64,000 bases of DNA from a bacterium (GTDB taxonomy: Bacteria > Zhuqueibacterota > Zhuqueibacteria > Zhuqueibacterales > Zhuqueibacteraceae): NCBI GenBank assembly GCA_023150945.1, contig JAKLJX010000001.1:553693-617692 (forward strand), given 5' to 3'. Positions 26,049-34,099 of the stretch are shown here, one piece after another. Numbering within the stretch: the stretch's first letter is position 1; every line of letters begins with the position of its first letter. Both the position numbers and the translations under genes were made by a program. The notes under the pieces were generated by a model, which saw nothing but the letters and a program-made list of their open reading frames with translations, did not search any database and was not told the origin of the DNA.

Positions 26049-26082
26049 CTCGCGCCTTCGCTGGCAGCGGCGAAGGCGCGAG
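26049..26082 (+). terminator. GC-rich hairpin after the barrel gene (weak terminator)
   Basis: A 13-bp perfect stem (CTCGCGCCTTCGC / GCGAAGGCGCGAG) with an 8-nt loop, 25 nt after the stop. There is no T-run, so intrinsic termination is uncertain; the hairpin core is shared with the terminator at 43438-43475. Confidence 0.5.
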
Positions 26083-26112
26083 TCCCTTCGCAGCAATGCC
26101 GGCTGCCTCTTT

Positions 26113-26252
26113 TGTGTCCGTCTGAAAATGTTCAACCTCGGCTGTGCCGAGGTTTCTGAAACCTCGAATGTCTTGGAAGCGCCAAGGCATTCGATGCAAC
26201 GGCAGGCCGTTGCAAGAACATTTTTCAAAAATCAGCGTTTTCGGACGGCCAC
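26113..26252 (+). repeat. MITE-like element, copy A (complete, 140 bp)
   Basis: The ends GTGTCCGTCTGAAAATG and CGTTTTCGGACGGCCAC are inverted repeats matching at 14 of 17 positions. Flanking TCTTT on both sides (26108-26112 and 26253-26257) looks like a 5-bp target-site duplication. Inside are three hairpins: CCTCGGC/GCCGAGG, CGAATGTCTTGG/CCAAGGCATTCG and CAACGGC/GCCGTTG. No coding frame. Confidence 0.75.
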
Positions 26253-26393
26253 TCTTTAATTTCCAAAACCGCCGTTTTGTGCAGGCCGGCGGCCGCCCGC
26301 ATGCGCAAGGCCGTACGTAGTGGAATTCACAAACGCCAAAGCAAGCAGCGGGGCGGGAATCTCCAATTTCAAAACTGAGCAACAAGCTGGAAG

Positions 26394-26714
26394 ATGAAAG
26401 AAGCAGACCCGGTTGAAATGCCGATCGACGGCGTGCTTGATTTGCACACCTTCCGTCCGGCCGAGGTGAAGAACCTCGTGTCCGACTATCTTGCTGCCTG
26501 CCGGGAAAACGGGATTCTGCAAGTGCGCCTCATCCACGGCAAAGGCATGGGCGCGCTGCGCGAAACCGTGCATGCGATTTTGAGAAGACTTCCGGAAGTT
26601 ATCTCATTTCAACTGGCAGATGAGAGCGGCGGCGGCTGGGGCGCGACGGTTGTGCAATTGCGGGGAATGTCCTCATCTTCTACACCCAAACCGGGCAGTG
26701 AAAATCCCACCTAA
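26394..26714 (+). CDS. Smr-domain protein
   Basis: A 106-residue protein consisting of a single Smr (small MutS-related) domain. It has an LDLHTFRPAEV motif at residues about 16-26, the central IHGKGMGALR loop and a hydrophobic end with VVQLRG. Smr domains nick DNA or RNA, or bind ribosomes; free-standing ones of this size are common and their role is unclear. The C-terminal 13 residues are Ser/Pro-rich. The gene lies just after copy A of the repeat and is transcribed alone, convergent with the HdrD-like gene. Start ATG has GGAAGATGAA-like sequence upstream. Confidence 0.8.
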   Translation: MKEADPVEMPIDGVLDLHTFRPAEVKNLVSDYLAACRENGILQVRLIHGKGMGALRETVHAILRRLPEVISFQLADESGGGWGATVVQLRGMSSSSTPKPGSENPT

Positions 26715-26856
26715 GAAATCACGCACAGCAAGCGGCATTGCCTCTAAAAAAACCGGGATTCGGCCCCGCTGAGTGCAATGCCTTTTCTTCCAACCCCGTG
26801 AATCCCGTCAAAATCCTGCAACGCAAGCCAATTGCCTTTGGCTCATTGGCACGGCG

Positions 26857-28704
26857 CTACAAGTTTTCCGCCACCAATTCCGCCAAATCCTTCGTCTCTT
26901 CCACCGCCGCGTTGAGCATCATTTTGCATTCCGGGCAAGCGGTGACGAGAATCTTCGCGCCCGAGGCAGCGATTTCTTCCTTGCGCGTTTGATCGACGCG
27001 CTTGACCACTTTTTGCTCGCGGGCAAAACCGGCGTTGCCGCCGCCGCAGCACAGCGAGCGCTCGCCGTGGCGCGGCAGTTCGGCGAGTTGGAATCCGGCT
27101 TGTGCAATGACGGTGCGCGGCGCAGCGTAGACTTTTTCATAGCGTCCGAGATAACAGGGATCGTGATAGGTCAGCGTCTTGCCGTTGGCGGTGGGCTGCC
27201 GCATCTTCAACTTGCCGGCAGCCAGCAAGCCGGTGATAAACTCGGAGTGATGCACCGTCGCCACGCTGAAATCCGGTTTGAGCGTCGGATACTCGCGCCG
27301 AAACGTGTGCAGGCAATGCGGGCAGGGCGAGATCATTTTTTGCACGCCGTTTTGCTCGCAGGCCTCGATGTTTTCGCGCGCCAGCGTTTGAAACTGCATC
27401 TCCTCGCCCTGCCGGCGCGAGTGATGGCCGCTGCAGGATTCCTCCGCCAGCACGCCGAAGCTGACTTGCGCCTGCTTCAGGATTTTCGCCATCGCCGCCA
27501 CGCTCGCGCGCATGTCGGTGTTGTAGGACCAAACGCAACCGAGCCAGAGCAGGTATTCGGTTTTTCCTTTTTCATAGATCGGCAGATCCAGCTCGCGCAG
27601 CAGATGGGCGCGCACTTCTTTGCGCGCCGCCAGCGGGTTGCCGTACTGCTCCACTTTTTCGAGAAACTCGGTGGCCACCATGCCGGTGCCGAGCGCGAGT
27701 GCCTGCGCGCGCTTGGCGCCGAGCAACAACTGCAGATGCTCGATGCCGACCGGACAGATGTTCTCGCAGGCGCCGCAACTGGTGCATTGCCCCAGTTCGG
27801 TTTCAGTGATGATGCTGCCGATGACCGGCGAATCCGGCGCCAGCGCCAGCGCGCGCCGGCCGGCGAGAATGAAGCCGCGCGGATTCAGCTCCTGGCCGCT
27901 GTTCCAGGCCGGGCATTGTTCGGTGCAGCGCTTGCATTCCACGCAGGTGAGAAAATCCAGCCGCATCTTCCACGGCACGTCCGCGACCGTCTCCAGCCCG
28001 AGCTTGACTTCATCGGTTTCGGCGAGCTTGTCCATGTCGAGATTGAGCGGCAGATAGTCGCCCAGGTGGTGCGTGCGAAAGAAAATGTCGAAGGGCGATA
28101 GAATCAGATGCAGGTGTTTGGAACGCAGGATGAGCAGCGGAAAGATCAGGATGGTCAGCGTGTGCGCCCACCAATTCGCCTTGGCCAGCACCGGCTCCGC
28201 TTGAAAGCTGTTGAGGTAGGTGAGCATCAAAATCACGATCAACAGGGCAACCAGGCCCGAGCTCCACGAGCGCGGATCCGGCGAAATCTTCACCAGCACA
28301 AACCGGCGGAAGGCCAGCCCGGTAATGCCGGCGGTGACCAGCACCGCCATCACCGCGACCAGGGTCTTGAAGGTCGCGACCTGCTCACCGAGAATGACTT
28401 GGAGAAACGGCAGGCCGAAGCCTTTGAGAAAGTGATCGGCCGTCTCGGCGCCAAAAATGACGAAGCCGAGAAACACCGCGAGGTGCATGACGCCGACCAC
28501 CGGCCGCGGTCCGATGACGCGCGTGTGGAAGAAGACTTCCTTGAGCGTGCGCCAGAGCCGGCTGCCGGGACGGTCGGTGCGCACCCGGTCGGAGACACCG
28601 GCGCGAATCTGGTTGAGCTTGCGGGAGAAATCCCTGACAAACAGAGCCACTGCCACCAGAATCAAAACCGCCAGCAGGGCCTTTTCCCATAGCGCGAATG
28701 TCAT
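26857..28704 (-). CDS. Membrane-bound Fe-S oxidoreductase (HdrD/GlpC-like with heme-b membrane domain)
   Basis: A 615-residue protein. Its N-terminal half contains about five membrane helices, like the NarI/HdrE cytochrome-b type domain (WEKALLAVLILVAVALF, GVMHLAVFLGFVIFG). Two [4Fe-4S] ferredoxin motifs follow (CVECKRCTEQCP and CTSCGACENICP). At the C-terminus there are two CCG-type domains (ESCSGHH...RRQGEE, DPCYLGRY and CCGGGN), characteristic of HdrD-type heterodisulfide reductase subunits. Such proteins move electrons between the quinone pool and a soluble donor such as EtfAB; acyl-CoA oxidation is the usual context. No etf or hdr genes are adjacent. Start ATG 28704 was chosen because the first hydrophobic helix begins right after it; ATG 28713 and 28725 are alternatives. 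Confidence 0.85.
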   Translation of the reverse strand: MTFALWEKALLAVLILVAVALFVRDFSRKLNQIRAGVSDRVRTDRPGSRLWRTLKEVFFHTRVIGPRPVVGVMHLAVFLGFVIFGAETADHFLKGFGLPFLQVILGEQVATFKTLVAVMAVLVTAGITGLAFRRFVLVKISPDPRSWSSGLVALLIVILMLTYLNSFQAEPVLAKANWWAHTLTILIFPLLILRSKHLHLILSPFDIFFRTHHLGDYLPLNLDMDKLAETDEVKLGLETVADVPWKMRLDFLTCVECKRCTEQCPAWNSGQELNPRGFILAGRRALALAPDSPVIGSIITETELGQCTSCGACENICPVGIEHLQLLLGAKRAQALALGTGMVATEFLEKVEQYGNPLAARKEVRAHLLRELDLPIYEKGKTEYLLWLGCVWSYNTDMRASVAAMAKILKQAQVSFGVLAEESCSGHHSRRQGEEMQFQTLARENIEACEQNGVQKMISPCPHCLHTFRREYPTLKPDFSVATVHHSEFITGLLAAGKLKMRQPTANGKTLTYHDPCYLGRYEKVYAAPRTVIAQAGFQLAELPRHGERSLCCGGGNAGFAREQKVVKRVDQTRKEEIAASGAKILVTACPECKMMLNAAVEETKDLAELVAENL

Positions 28705-28805
28705 GGCCACCATTCCTTGCCTCATGCTGTTCTCACTGCCCGGGCTGCAACCTTGTCGAATACGTCGCGCCGCGCGCCACTCCCGCCGGCAGCAGCAGCC
28801 GCAAT

Positions 28806-29480
28806 TCAGCGATAGAAGACTTCGATATCCGAATTCCGCTTTTGGGGTTTGAAAAGGCGCAGCAGGATGATGCCGATGATAAAACCGCCGATGTGGGCGA
28901 ACCATGCCACGCCGCCGCCTTCCGCAGCGCCGCCGATAGTGGAAAGGCCGGCAAAGATCTGCAGCACGAACCATTGCCCCAGCACCAAAAACGCGGGCAC
29001 GCGAAAGGTGGCAATGAAAATGATCGGCAGCAGCACCAGCACCCGCGCGCGCGGAAAGCTGACGGCATAGGCCCCCAGCACGCCGGAAATCGCGCCGCTG
29101 GCGCCGACCATGGGAATGGCGGAATCGGGCTGGGTCAAAATGTGCGCCAGGGCCGCGCCCGCGCCGCAGAGCACATAGAAAAACAGGTAACGCAGCGAGC
29201 CGAGCAGGTTCTCGATGTTGTCGCCGAAAATGAACAAGTAGAGCAGGTTGCCGAACAGATGAAAGAAGCCGCCGTGCAGAAACATGGAGGTGAGCAGGCC
29301 TTCCATCTTCTCGCCCTGCATGATGATTCGAGGGATGGCGCCGTAGGTGTCGATGAAAGCCTGGCCGTCAACCTGCGACAACGTGAACTGGTGGATGAAC
29401 ACGAGAACATTGGCGATGATCAACAGAGTATTGACGAGCGGGAAGGCCGTGCGGGGATTGTCATCTTTGAGTGGAATCAT
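28806..29480 (-). CDS. Rhomboid-family intramembrane serine protease
   Basis: A 224-residue polytopic protein with the rhomboid dyad: Ser128 in the GASGAISG motif and His196 in AHIGGF. It also has HGGFFHLFGN (Asn78) in the second helix, which stabilises the oxyanion. Rhomboids cut type I membrane proteins within the membrane. Six to seven helices are predicted from the hydropathy seen by eye. GGAAGGAGAG 5-6 nt before ATG 29480 and a promoter at 29528-29556 place it as the start of a possible two-gene unit with the HdrD-like gene 102 nt downstream. Confidence 0.9.
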   Translation of the reverse strand: MIPLKDDNPRTAFPLVNTLLIIANVLVFIHQFTLSQVDGQAFIDTYGAIPRIIMQGEKMEGLLTSMFLHGGFFHLFGNLLYLFIFGDNIENLLGSLRYLFFYVLCGAGAALAHILTQPDSAIPMVGASGAISGVLGAYAVSFPRARVLVLLPIIFIATFRVPAFLVLGQWFVLQIFAGLSTIGGAAEGGGVAWFAHIGGFIIGIILLRLFKPQKRNSDIEVFYR

Positions 29481-29527
29481 GAACTCTCCTTCCGGCGATG
29501 CAAATCTGCAGTGCGCTTGACACGCGC

Positions 29528-29556
29528 AACCTACAGAGGATTTTCTGAAAAGTCAA
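29528..29556 (-). promoter_or_regulatory. Sigma-70-type promoter candidate for the rhomboid gene
   Basis: On the minus strand: TTGACT, 17-nt spacer, TAGGTT, 48 nt before ATG 29480. Confidence 0.5.
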
Positions 29557-29640
29557 GCTGCCTGCTCCGTGCCGCCCGGCCCGCGCCAGTCCGCCGGCCA
29601 GCAGCGCGCATGTACTCGAAAGTGCCGCCCCTCCCGCGGC

Positions 29641-30012
29641 TCACTGATTTTTCCACACCGCATACGCCAGCCACAGCCAGCCGAACAAGAACGCCAATCC
29701 GCCGAGCGGCGTGACCGCGCCCAGCCATCGCGCGCCGGTCACTGCCAACAAGTACAAGCTGCCGGAGAACAGCAGCATGCCGAGCACGAAGCCCCAGCCC
29801 GCGGGCTGCAACGAAAGCGTGGGATGCTGGCCTTGCAGCAAACCGACCAGCAACAGAGCCGCGGTGTGAAACATTTGATACTGCACCGCCTTTTCATAGA
29901 TGCCCCGGCCGTACGCATCCAGCGTCGCTTTCAGCGCGTGGGCGCCAAAGGCTCCCAACGCGACGCTGAGAAAACCAAAAACAGCCGCGAGCAACAACCA
30001 TAGTTTTGCCAT
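29641..30012 (-). CDS. DUF423 membrane protein (YgdD-like)
   Basis: A 123-residue protein with four hydrophobic helices and the DUF423 hallmarks: GAFGAHALK at the N-terminus, YQMFHTAAL and a LLFSGSLYLL helix. Function unknown; the family is widespread. AGGGA lies 6 nt before ATG 30012. It is 14 nt downstream of the LEA-type lipoprotein gene, so likely cotranscribed with it. Confidence 0.85.
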   Translation of the reverse strand: MAKLWLLLAAVFGFLSVALGAFGAHALKATLDAYGRGIYEKAVQYQMFHTAALLLVGLLQGQHPTLSLQPAGWGFVLGMLLFSGSLYLLAVTGARWLGAVTPLGGLAFLFGWLWLAYAVWKNQ

Positions 30013-30026
30013 GGCATTCCCTGAAG

Positions 30027-30665
30027 TCACGGATTGGTGAATTCTTTGTCAACGATGTTGATGGCGCCGGGATACTTGAGCGGCAGGCCAGCGACAGTGA
30101 CCGTGGGCGTCGCCGCCAGCGTGATGCGTGCTGTGCTCCCCTCTTTACCAGCAATGGTGAAGGCCAGGTTCAGTATGTCTTTGTAGCCGCGCTCCCCGAA
30201 AAACTGATAGAGATCCAGTGACATCTGCAGTGGAATCACCGTGGCCTGGCCGGTGCCAGGGATTTCAATCGGGCTGCTGATGTCGCCATTGATCGTTTCC
30301 TTCTCATCGATTTTCAAAGTCCAGGCCAGGGCGCTGAGCACCGCGGCCTTCTGCGGGCTGCCGCCGCTGCCGTCGTTGGGATTCTTGGCGGCGACGTTCA
30401 ACGTGAAAGCCAGGGGCAGCGCTTTCTGGGCGAAGGCGGAAGTCAGTTTGATGCCGTCCTGCAAGCTCAGGGAAGCAGGATCGTTGATCTTAGCCAGACT
30501 CACACCCGCCAGCGTGCCGGGCACGACGCCATCGAGTTTGAATTGCAGCCGTTTCACGTTCAAGAGCGCATCTTGCATTTCCTGCAGCGCGGCGCATCCG
30601 GCCAGGGCAACCATCGCGGCCGCCAACGCCAAGCCCCAACTCATTTTCTTACCTCGCCATCTCAT
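30027..30665 (-). CDS. LEA14-like (water-stress/hypersensitive) lipoprotein
   Basis: A 212-residue lipoprotein with lipobox ALAGC and a domain resembling LEA type 2/water-stress proteins: an Ig-like sandwich with a hydrophobic strand LQFKLDGVVPG, a central NVAAKNPNDG (the family has N-P-N-x-x-x-x-x at this point) and a C-terminal strand. Plant LEA-14 proteins help under desiccation; bacterial homologues are mostly periplasmic and not characterised. It fits the stress theme of this stretch, but that is inference. Upstream gene (CNNM) ends 65 nt before it, downstream DUF423 follows closely. Confidence 0.7.
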   Translation of the reverse strand: MRWRGKKMSWGLALAAAMVALAGCAALQEMQDALLNVKRLQFKLDGVVPGTLAGVSLAKINDPASLSLQDGIKLTSAFAQKALPLAFTLNVAAKNPNDGSGGSPQKAAVLSALAWTLKIDEKETINGDISSPIEIPGTGQATVIPLQMSLDLYQFFGERGYKDILNLAFTIAGKEGSTARITLAATPTVTVAGLPLKYPGAINIVDKEFTNP

Positions 30666-30730
30666 GCGGTTCTCCTCGTCTGATTTCTGTTGAGTAGTAG
30701 TTCACCAGAATTGCGCGTTCACGGCCGGGA

Positions 30731-32047
30731 TCAAGCACGCTTGGGCTCGGCCGGCGCCAGCGGCAGGGCCTTGATCAGGACCTTGTCAACGCGGTTACCG
30801 TCCATATCGATCACTTCGAAGCGCAGGCCCTCCCATTCGAAATACTCGCCGGGGTTGGGAATGCGCTCCATGTGCACCATGATGAACCCGCCCAGGGTCT
30901 CGTAATCCCCGCGCTCCTCGCCGGGCAGATCCGACAATTCGAAAAGCTGTTTGAATTCATCGATGGGGATGAAGCCGTCCACCAGCCAGGAGCCGTCTTC
31001 ACGCTGCACCACCTGGGGTTGCGCCGCCATGCCGAGATTGGGCACGTCGCCGACGATCGCTTCGAGAATGTCATTCAAAGTGAGCAATCCCTGAATCTCG
31101 CCGTATTCATCGATGGCGATCGCCAGGTGGGTGCGGGAGGTGCGGAACAGCTCGAGCACGCGCAGGACGCGCATTTTTTCGTGCACGAACAGCGGTTTGC
31201 GCATGACGGTGCGCAGATCGGGCGGTTGGCCGCTCAGCACGCTGGCCATCAAATCCTTCACCCGCACCACGCCGAGCAGATTGTCCAAATTGCCCTGGCA
31301 AATGGGGAAGCGGGAGAAACCGCTGCTCACGATGCGGTTGCGCATTTCTTCGATGGAATCATCCGGATCGAGCCACACGATATCGCTGCGGGAAGTCATC
31401 AGCGTGCTGACGCGGCGGTCGCCCAGGCGAAAGACGCGGTCGAGAATGTGGTGCTCGGCTTCTTCGAACACGCCGGCTTCCGCGCCCTGATCGATCATCG
31501 CCAGCACCTCTTCTTCCGTCACCGGCGGTTCCGTGGAGGGTTTGATGCGAAACAGCCGCAACACCGCATCGGTCGAGAAGCTCAGCAGGCGGACCGCCGG
31601 GGAGGCGATCACCGACAAGCGCCGCATCGTGTAGGCCATGGCCGCGGCGATGCGCTCGGGCGAATGCAGCGCCACGCGTTTGGGCACCAGCTCGCCAAGA
31701 ATGAGCGAGGCCAGCGTGATCCCCAACACGACCAGGGCTAGGGCCGCGGATTCGCTGTGGTGCTGCAGCCAGGGCATCGCGGCCAGCGCCTGCTGCAGTT
31801 CGTTGGCGAGGGTGGCGCCGCCGAAGACGCCGGCAATTGTCCCGATCAACGTAATGCCCACCTGCACCGTGGAGAGAAAACGATTGGGGTCGTTGGCCAG
31901 CTCCAGCGCCGCGGACGCGCGTTCGTTGCCCTCCTCCGCCCACTGCTCCAGGCGCAGCTTGCGCGCCGAAACCAGCGCGGTCTCCGACATCGCAAAGACG
32001 CCATTCAGCAGAATCAACAAGAAAATGACGAGTATTTCAATTGCCAT
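30731..32047 (-). CDS. CNNM/CorC-HlyC family membrane protein with CBS pair
   Basis: A 438-residue protein: an N-terminal DUF21 (CNNM) membrane domain with three to four helices, two CBS domains (about 205-335; LMTSRSDIVWLDPDD, LAIAIDEYGEIQGLLTLNDILEAIVGD) and a C-terminal CorC/HlyC FAD-like subdomain (LVDGFIPIDEFKQLF, YETLGGFIM). Such proteins move divalent cations (Mg2+ or Co2+) or Na+-coupled Mg2+ and respond to nucleotides through the CBS domains. A second family member is encoded at 53980-55215, so this organism keeps at least two. It lies upstream of the LEA-type gene, probably in the same operon. Confidence 0.85.
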   Translation of the reverse strand: MAIEILVIFLLILLNGVFAMSETALVSARKLRLEQWAEEGNERASAALELANDPNRFLSTVQVGITLIGTIAGVFGGATLANELQQALAAMPWLQHHSESAALALVVLGITLASLILGELVPKRVALHSPERIAAAMAYTMRRLSVIASPAVRLLSFSTDAVLRLFRIKPSTEPPVTEEEVLAMIDQGAEAGVFEEAEHHILDRVFRLGDRRVSTLMTSRSDIVWLDPDDSIEEMRNRIVSSGFSRFPICQGNLDNLLGVVRVKDLMASVLSGQPPDLRTVMRKPLFVHEKMRVLRVLELFRTSRTHLAIAIDEYGEIQGLLTLNDILEAIVGDVPNLGMAAQPQVVQREDGSWLVDGFIPIDEFKQLFELSDLPGEERGDYETLGGFIMVHMERIPNPGEYFEWEGLRFEVIDMDGNRVDKVLIKALPLAPAEPKRA

Positions 32048-32263
32048 CCCATGCCCTCACAACAAGTGAATACCATGCTTCTGTGGATCTCAAGATAATC
32101 ATGTTCAGTGGAGATTACAAGCCCGGCCTGTTCCCCGCCCTGCCGGAGGTTGGGCCCGGTGCTGCGGGCAGCGCGCTGGAATCGCGCGCCCCGCCGCACC
32201 GGTTGTGATCGTGAAAGCCGGTGTCACTGTTGGCAGTGTATGGAAAAGTGGAGGGCCGCGGCT

Positions 32264-33220
32264 TCAAAGGCTGTGCACCAGGCGCGCCATTTCGAAGTAA
32301 ATCGGGATGCCGAGGGTCAAATTGAAGGGGAAGGTAATGCCGAGCGAGGCGGTCAAGTACAAAGTCGGATTGGCCTCGGGCACGGCAATGCGCATGGCGG
32401 CCGGGGCCGCAATGTAGGAGGAGCTGGCTGCCATGGTGGCCAGCACTGCGGTGCCGCCGTGCGACAGGCCGGCCAGGCGGCCGGCAACGGCGCCCAGCGC
32501 GCCGGAGATGAGCGGCATGAGGATGCCAAAAATCAGAAGGAAGAGACCGACGCGCCGCAGATCGGCCAGGCGCTGCGCCGCCACGATCCCCATTTCCAAT
32601 AGAAAGAACGCCAGCGCGCCTTTGAAACCGTCAACAAAGGCAAACTTGAGCGGCGCCACACCTTCCGGCCCGGCGATCCAGCCGATGGCCAGTCCGCCCA
32701 GCAGCAAATACACGCTCTTGTTCATCAACACTTCGTGCGCCAGCGGGCCGTAGGGCACGCGCCCTTGCGCCCGTCCCAGACGCGCCAGCAGAATGCCGAC
32801 GATGATCGCGGGAATTTCAAGCACCACCAGCAGCAGCGCCATGATGCCTTCATAGGGCACCGCCAGTTGATCGAGATAAGCCAGCACCACTGCGAAGGTC
32901 ACCGCGCTCACCGAACCGTAATGCGCGGCCACCGCGGCGGCGTCCGGGCGGGCGAATTTTCCCACGAAGCGGAGAATCGCAAAGGCGACAACCGGAATGA
33001 TGATACCGAGCAGCAACGTGCCGAGCACCGGCGGAAACACGCGCGTGGCGGCGTTGGTGCTCGCCAATTGCACGCCGCCTTTGAGGCCGATGGCCAGCAG
33101 CAAGTAGATGCTGAGCAAGTCATAGATCGCGTCCGGCAGTCGTAGATCGGATTTCAAGACGCCGGCCAGGATGCCGAGCAGGAAGAACAGCGTGATGGGA
33201 TCCAGCAGGTTTTCGGCCAT
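32264..33220 (-). CDS. Sodium-dependent bicarbonate transporter, SbtA family
   Basis: A 318-residue polytopic protein of the SbtA (DUF897) family, with about ten helices in two inverted repeats. Hallmarks include the N-terminal ITLFFLLGILAGVLKSDLRLP, LAIGLKGGVQLA in helix 2-3 and HYGSVSAVTFAV, and in the second repeat FLLEMGIVAAQRL and HGGTAVLATMAASSSYIAAPAA. In cyanobacteria SbtA takes up HCO3- with Na+ and is shut off by the PII-like SbtB. No SbtB gene is next to it here. It starts 3 nt after the stop of the cation-channel gene, so the two are tightly coupled; the 216 nt downstream of it hold no clear terminator. Confidence 0.9.
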   Translation of the reverse strand: MAENLLDPITLFFLLGILAGVLKSDLRLPDAIYDLLSIYLLLAIGLKGGVQLASTNAATRVFPPVLGTLLLGIIIPVVAFAILRFVGKFARPDAAAVAAHYGSVSAVTFAVVLAYLDQLAVPYEGIMALLLVVLEIPAIIVGILLARLGRAQGRVPYGPLAHEVLMNKSVYLLLGGLAIGWIAGPEGVAPLKFAFVDGFKGALAFFLLEMGIVAAQRLADLRRVGLFLLIFGILMPLISGALGAVAGRLAGLSHGGTAVLATMAASSSYIAAPAAMRIAVPEANPTLYLTASLGITFPFNLTLGIPIYFEMARLVHSL

Positions 33221-33223
33221 GCC

Positions 33224-34099
33224 TCAGCTCCTTGTTTCATGCTTGAGCAACAGCGTTTGCAGCGCTGCGACCTGCCGCCGCAATTCAGTGATTTCCTGCG
33301 CCAGCTCCGAATTGCCGGCGAGCCACTCCGTGCGCTCGTCGCGGCGCTCTTGCTGCAGTTCCGCTTCGTGTTGCGCCTGCATCGTGTTCACGATGATGGC
33401 GATGAACAGATTGAGCACGGCAAAGCTGGTGACCACGATGAAGGGCAGGAAAAACACCCACGCCCAGGGATAGACTGCCATCACCGGCCGGACGATGCCG
33501 GAGGACCAGTTGTCGAACGTCATGATTTCGAACAGTGAATACATCGAGCGGCCGATGGTGCCGAACCACTCGGCGAAGCGTGCGCCGAACAATTGATTCG
33601 CCAGCACCGCCGTGACATAATAGACCAGCAGCAGCACCGCCAGAATCGAGGCCATGCTCGGAATGGCGGCGAGCAGGGCTTGCACCACCGAACGCAATTT
33701 GGGCACCACCGAGAACAACCGCAGCACTCGAAAGATGCGGAAGGCACGCAGCACGGAAAGATTGCCTGCGCCCGGCACGAGTGAGATGCCGACGATGACG
33801 AAATCGAACCAATTCCAGCCGCTGGTGAAGAAACGGAGGCGGTAGACGGAGATTTTGGCGGTCAGCTCGACCACGAAGATCAGCAGCGCCAGGCGATCGA
33901 TCGCGAGCAAAACCGGTCCGAAGGCCGCCATCGCCTCTGCCGAAGTTTCCAGGCCCAGGGTGATGGCATTGAGCACGATGACGGCTGTGATGAAGTGTTG
34001 GGTGCGGGTCGATTCGACTATCGTTTTGATGCGCTCGGACACCTTGGCTTGTTTCCTTCCTGTTATGTGAGGCAAAAACTGATCGGCAGATTCGATCAA
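33224..34099 (-). CDS. Voltage-gated cation channel, single-domain (BacNav-like)
   Basis: A 291-residue six-helix ion channel. The S4 voltage sensor is visible as LRAFRIFRVLRLF (117-129; four Arg at three-residue spacing), with S5 after the linker and a pore loop with filter TFDNWSS (194-200), then S6 (FFLPFIVVTSFAVLNLFIAII). A coiled-coil C-terminal tail (about 245-285) probably makes the tetramer. The filter has Asp-Asn where sodium-selective channels have Glu-Ser (LESW), so ion choice could differ. The start is uncertain: TTG 34099 overlaps the stop of the M50 gene (TTGA), while GTG 34042 has AGGAAGG 11 nt upstream. Confidence 0.85.
   Translation of the reverse strand: MIESADQFLPHITGRKQAKVSERIKTIVESTRTQHFITAVIVLNAITLGLETSAEAMAAFGPVLLAIDRLALLIFVVELTAKISVYRLRFFTSGWNWFDFVIVGISLVPGAGNLSVLRAFRIFRVLRLFSVVPKLRSVVQALLAAIPSMASILAVLLLVYYVTAVLANQLFGARFAEWFGTIGRSMYSLFEIMTFDNWSSGIVRPVMAVYPWAWVFFLPFIVVTSFAVLNLFIAIIVNTMQAQHEAELQQERRDERTEWLAGNSELAQEITELRRQVAALQTLLLKHETRS

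Noticed and set aside
26857-28704. UGA-coded selenoprotein in the window using the tRNA-Sec
   Set aside because: I looked at genes with redox Cys motifs; all are complete with ordinary codons and none ends early at a TGA with a matching downstream frame.
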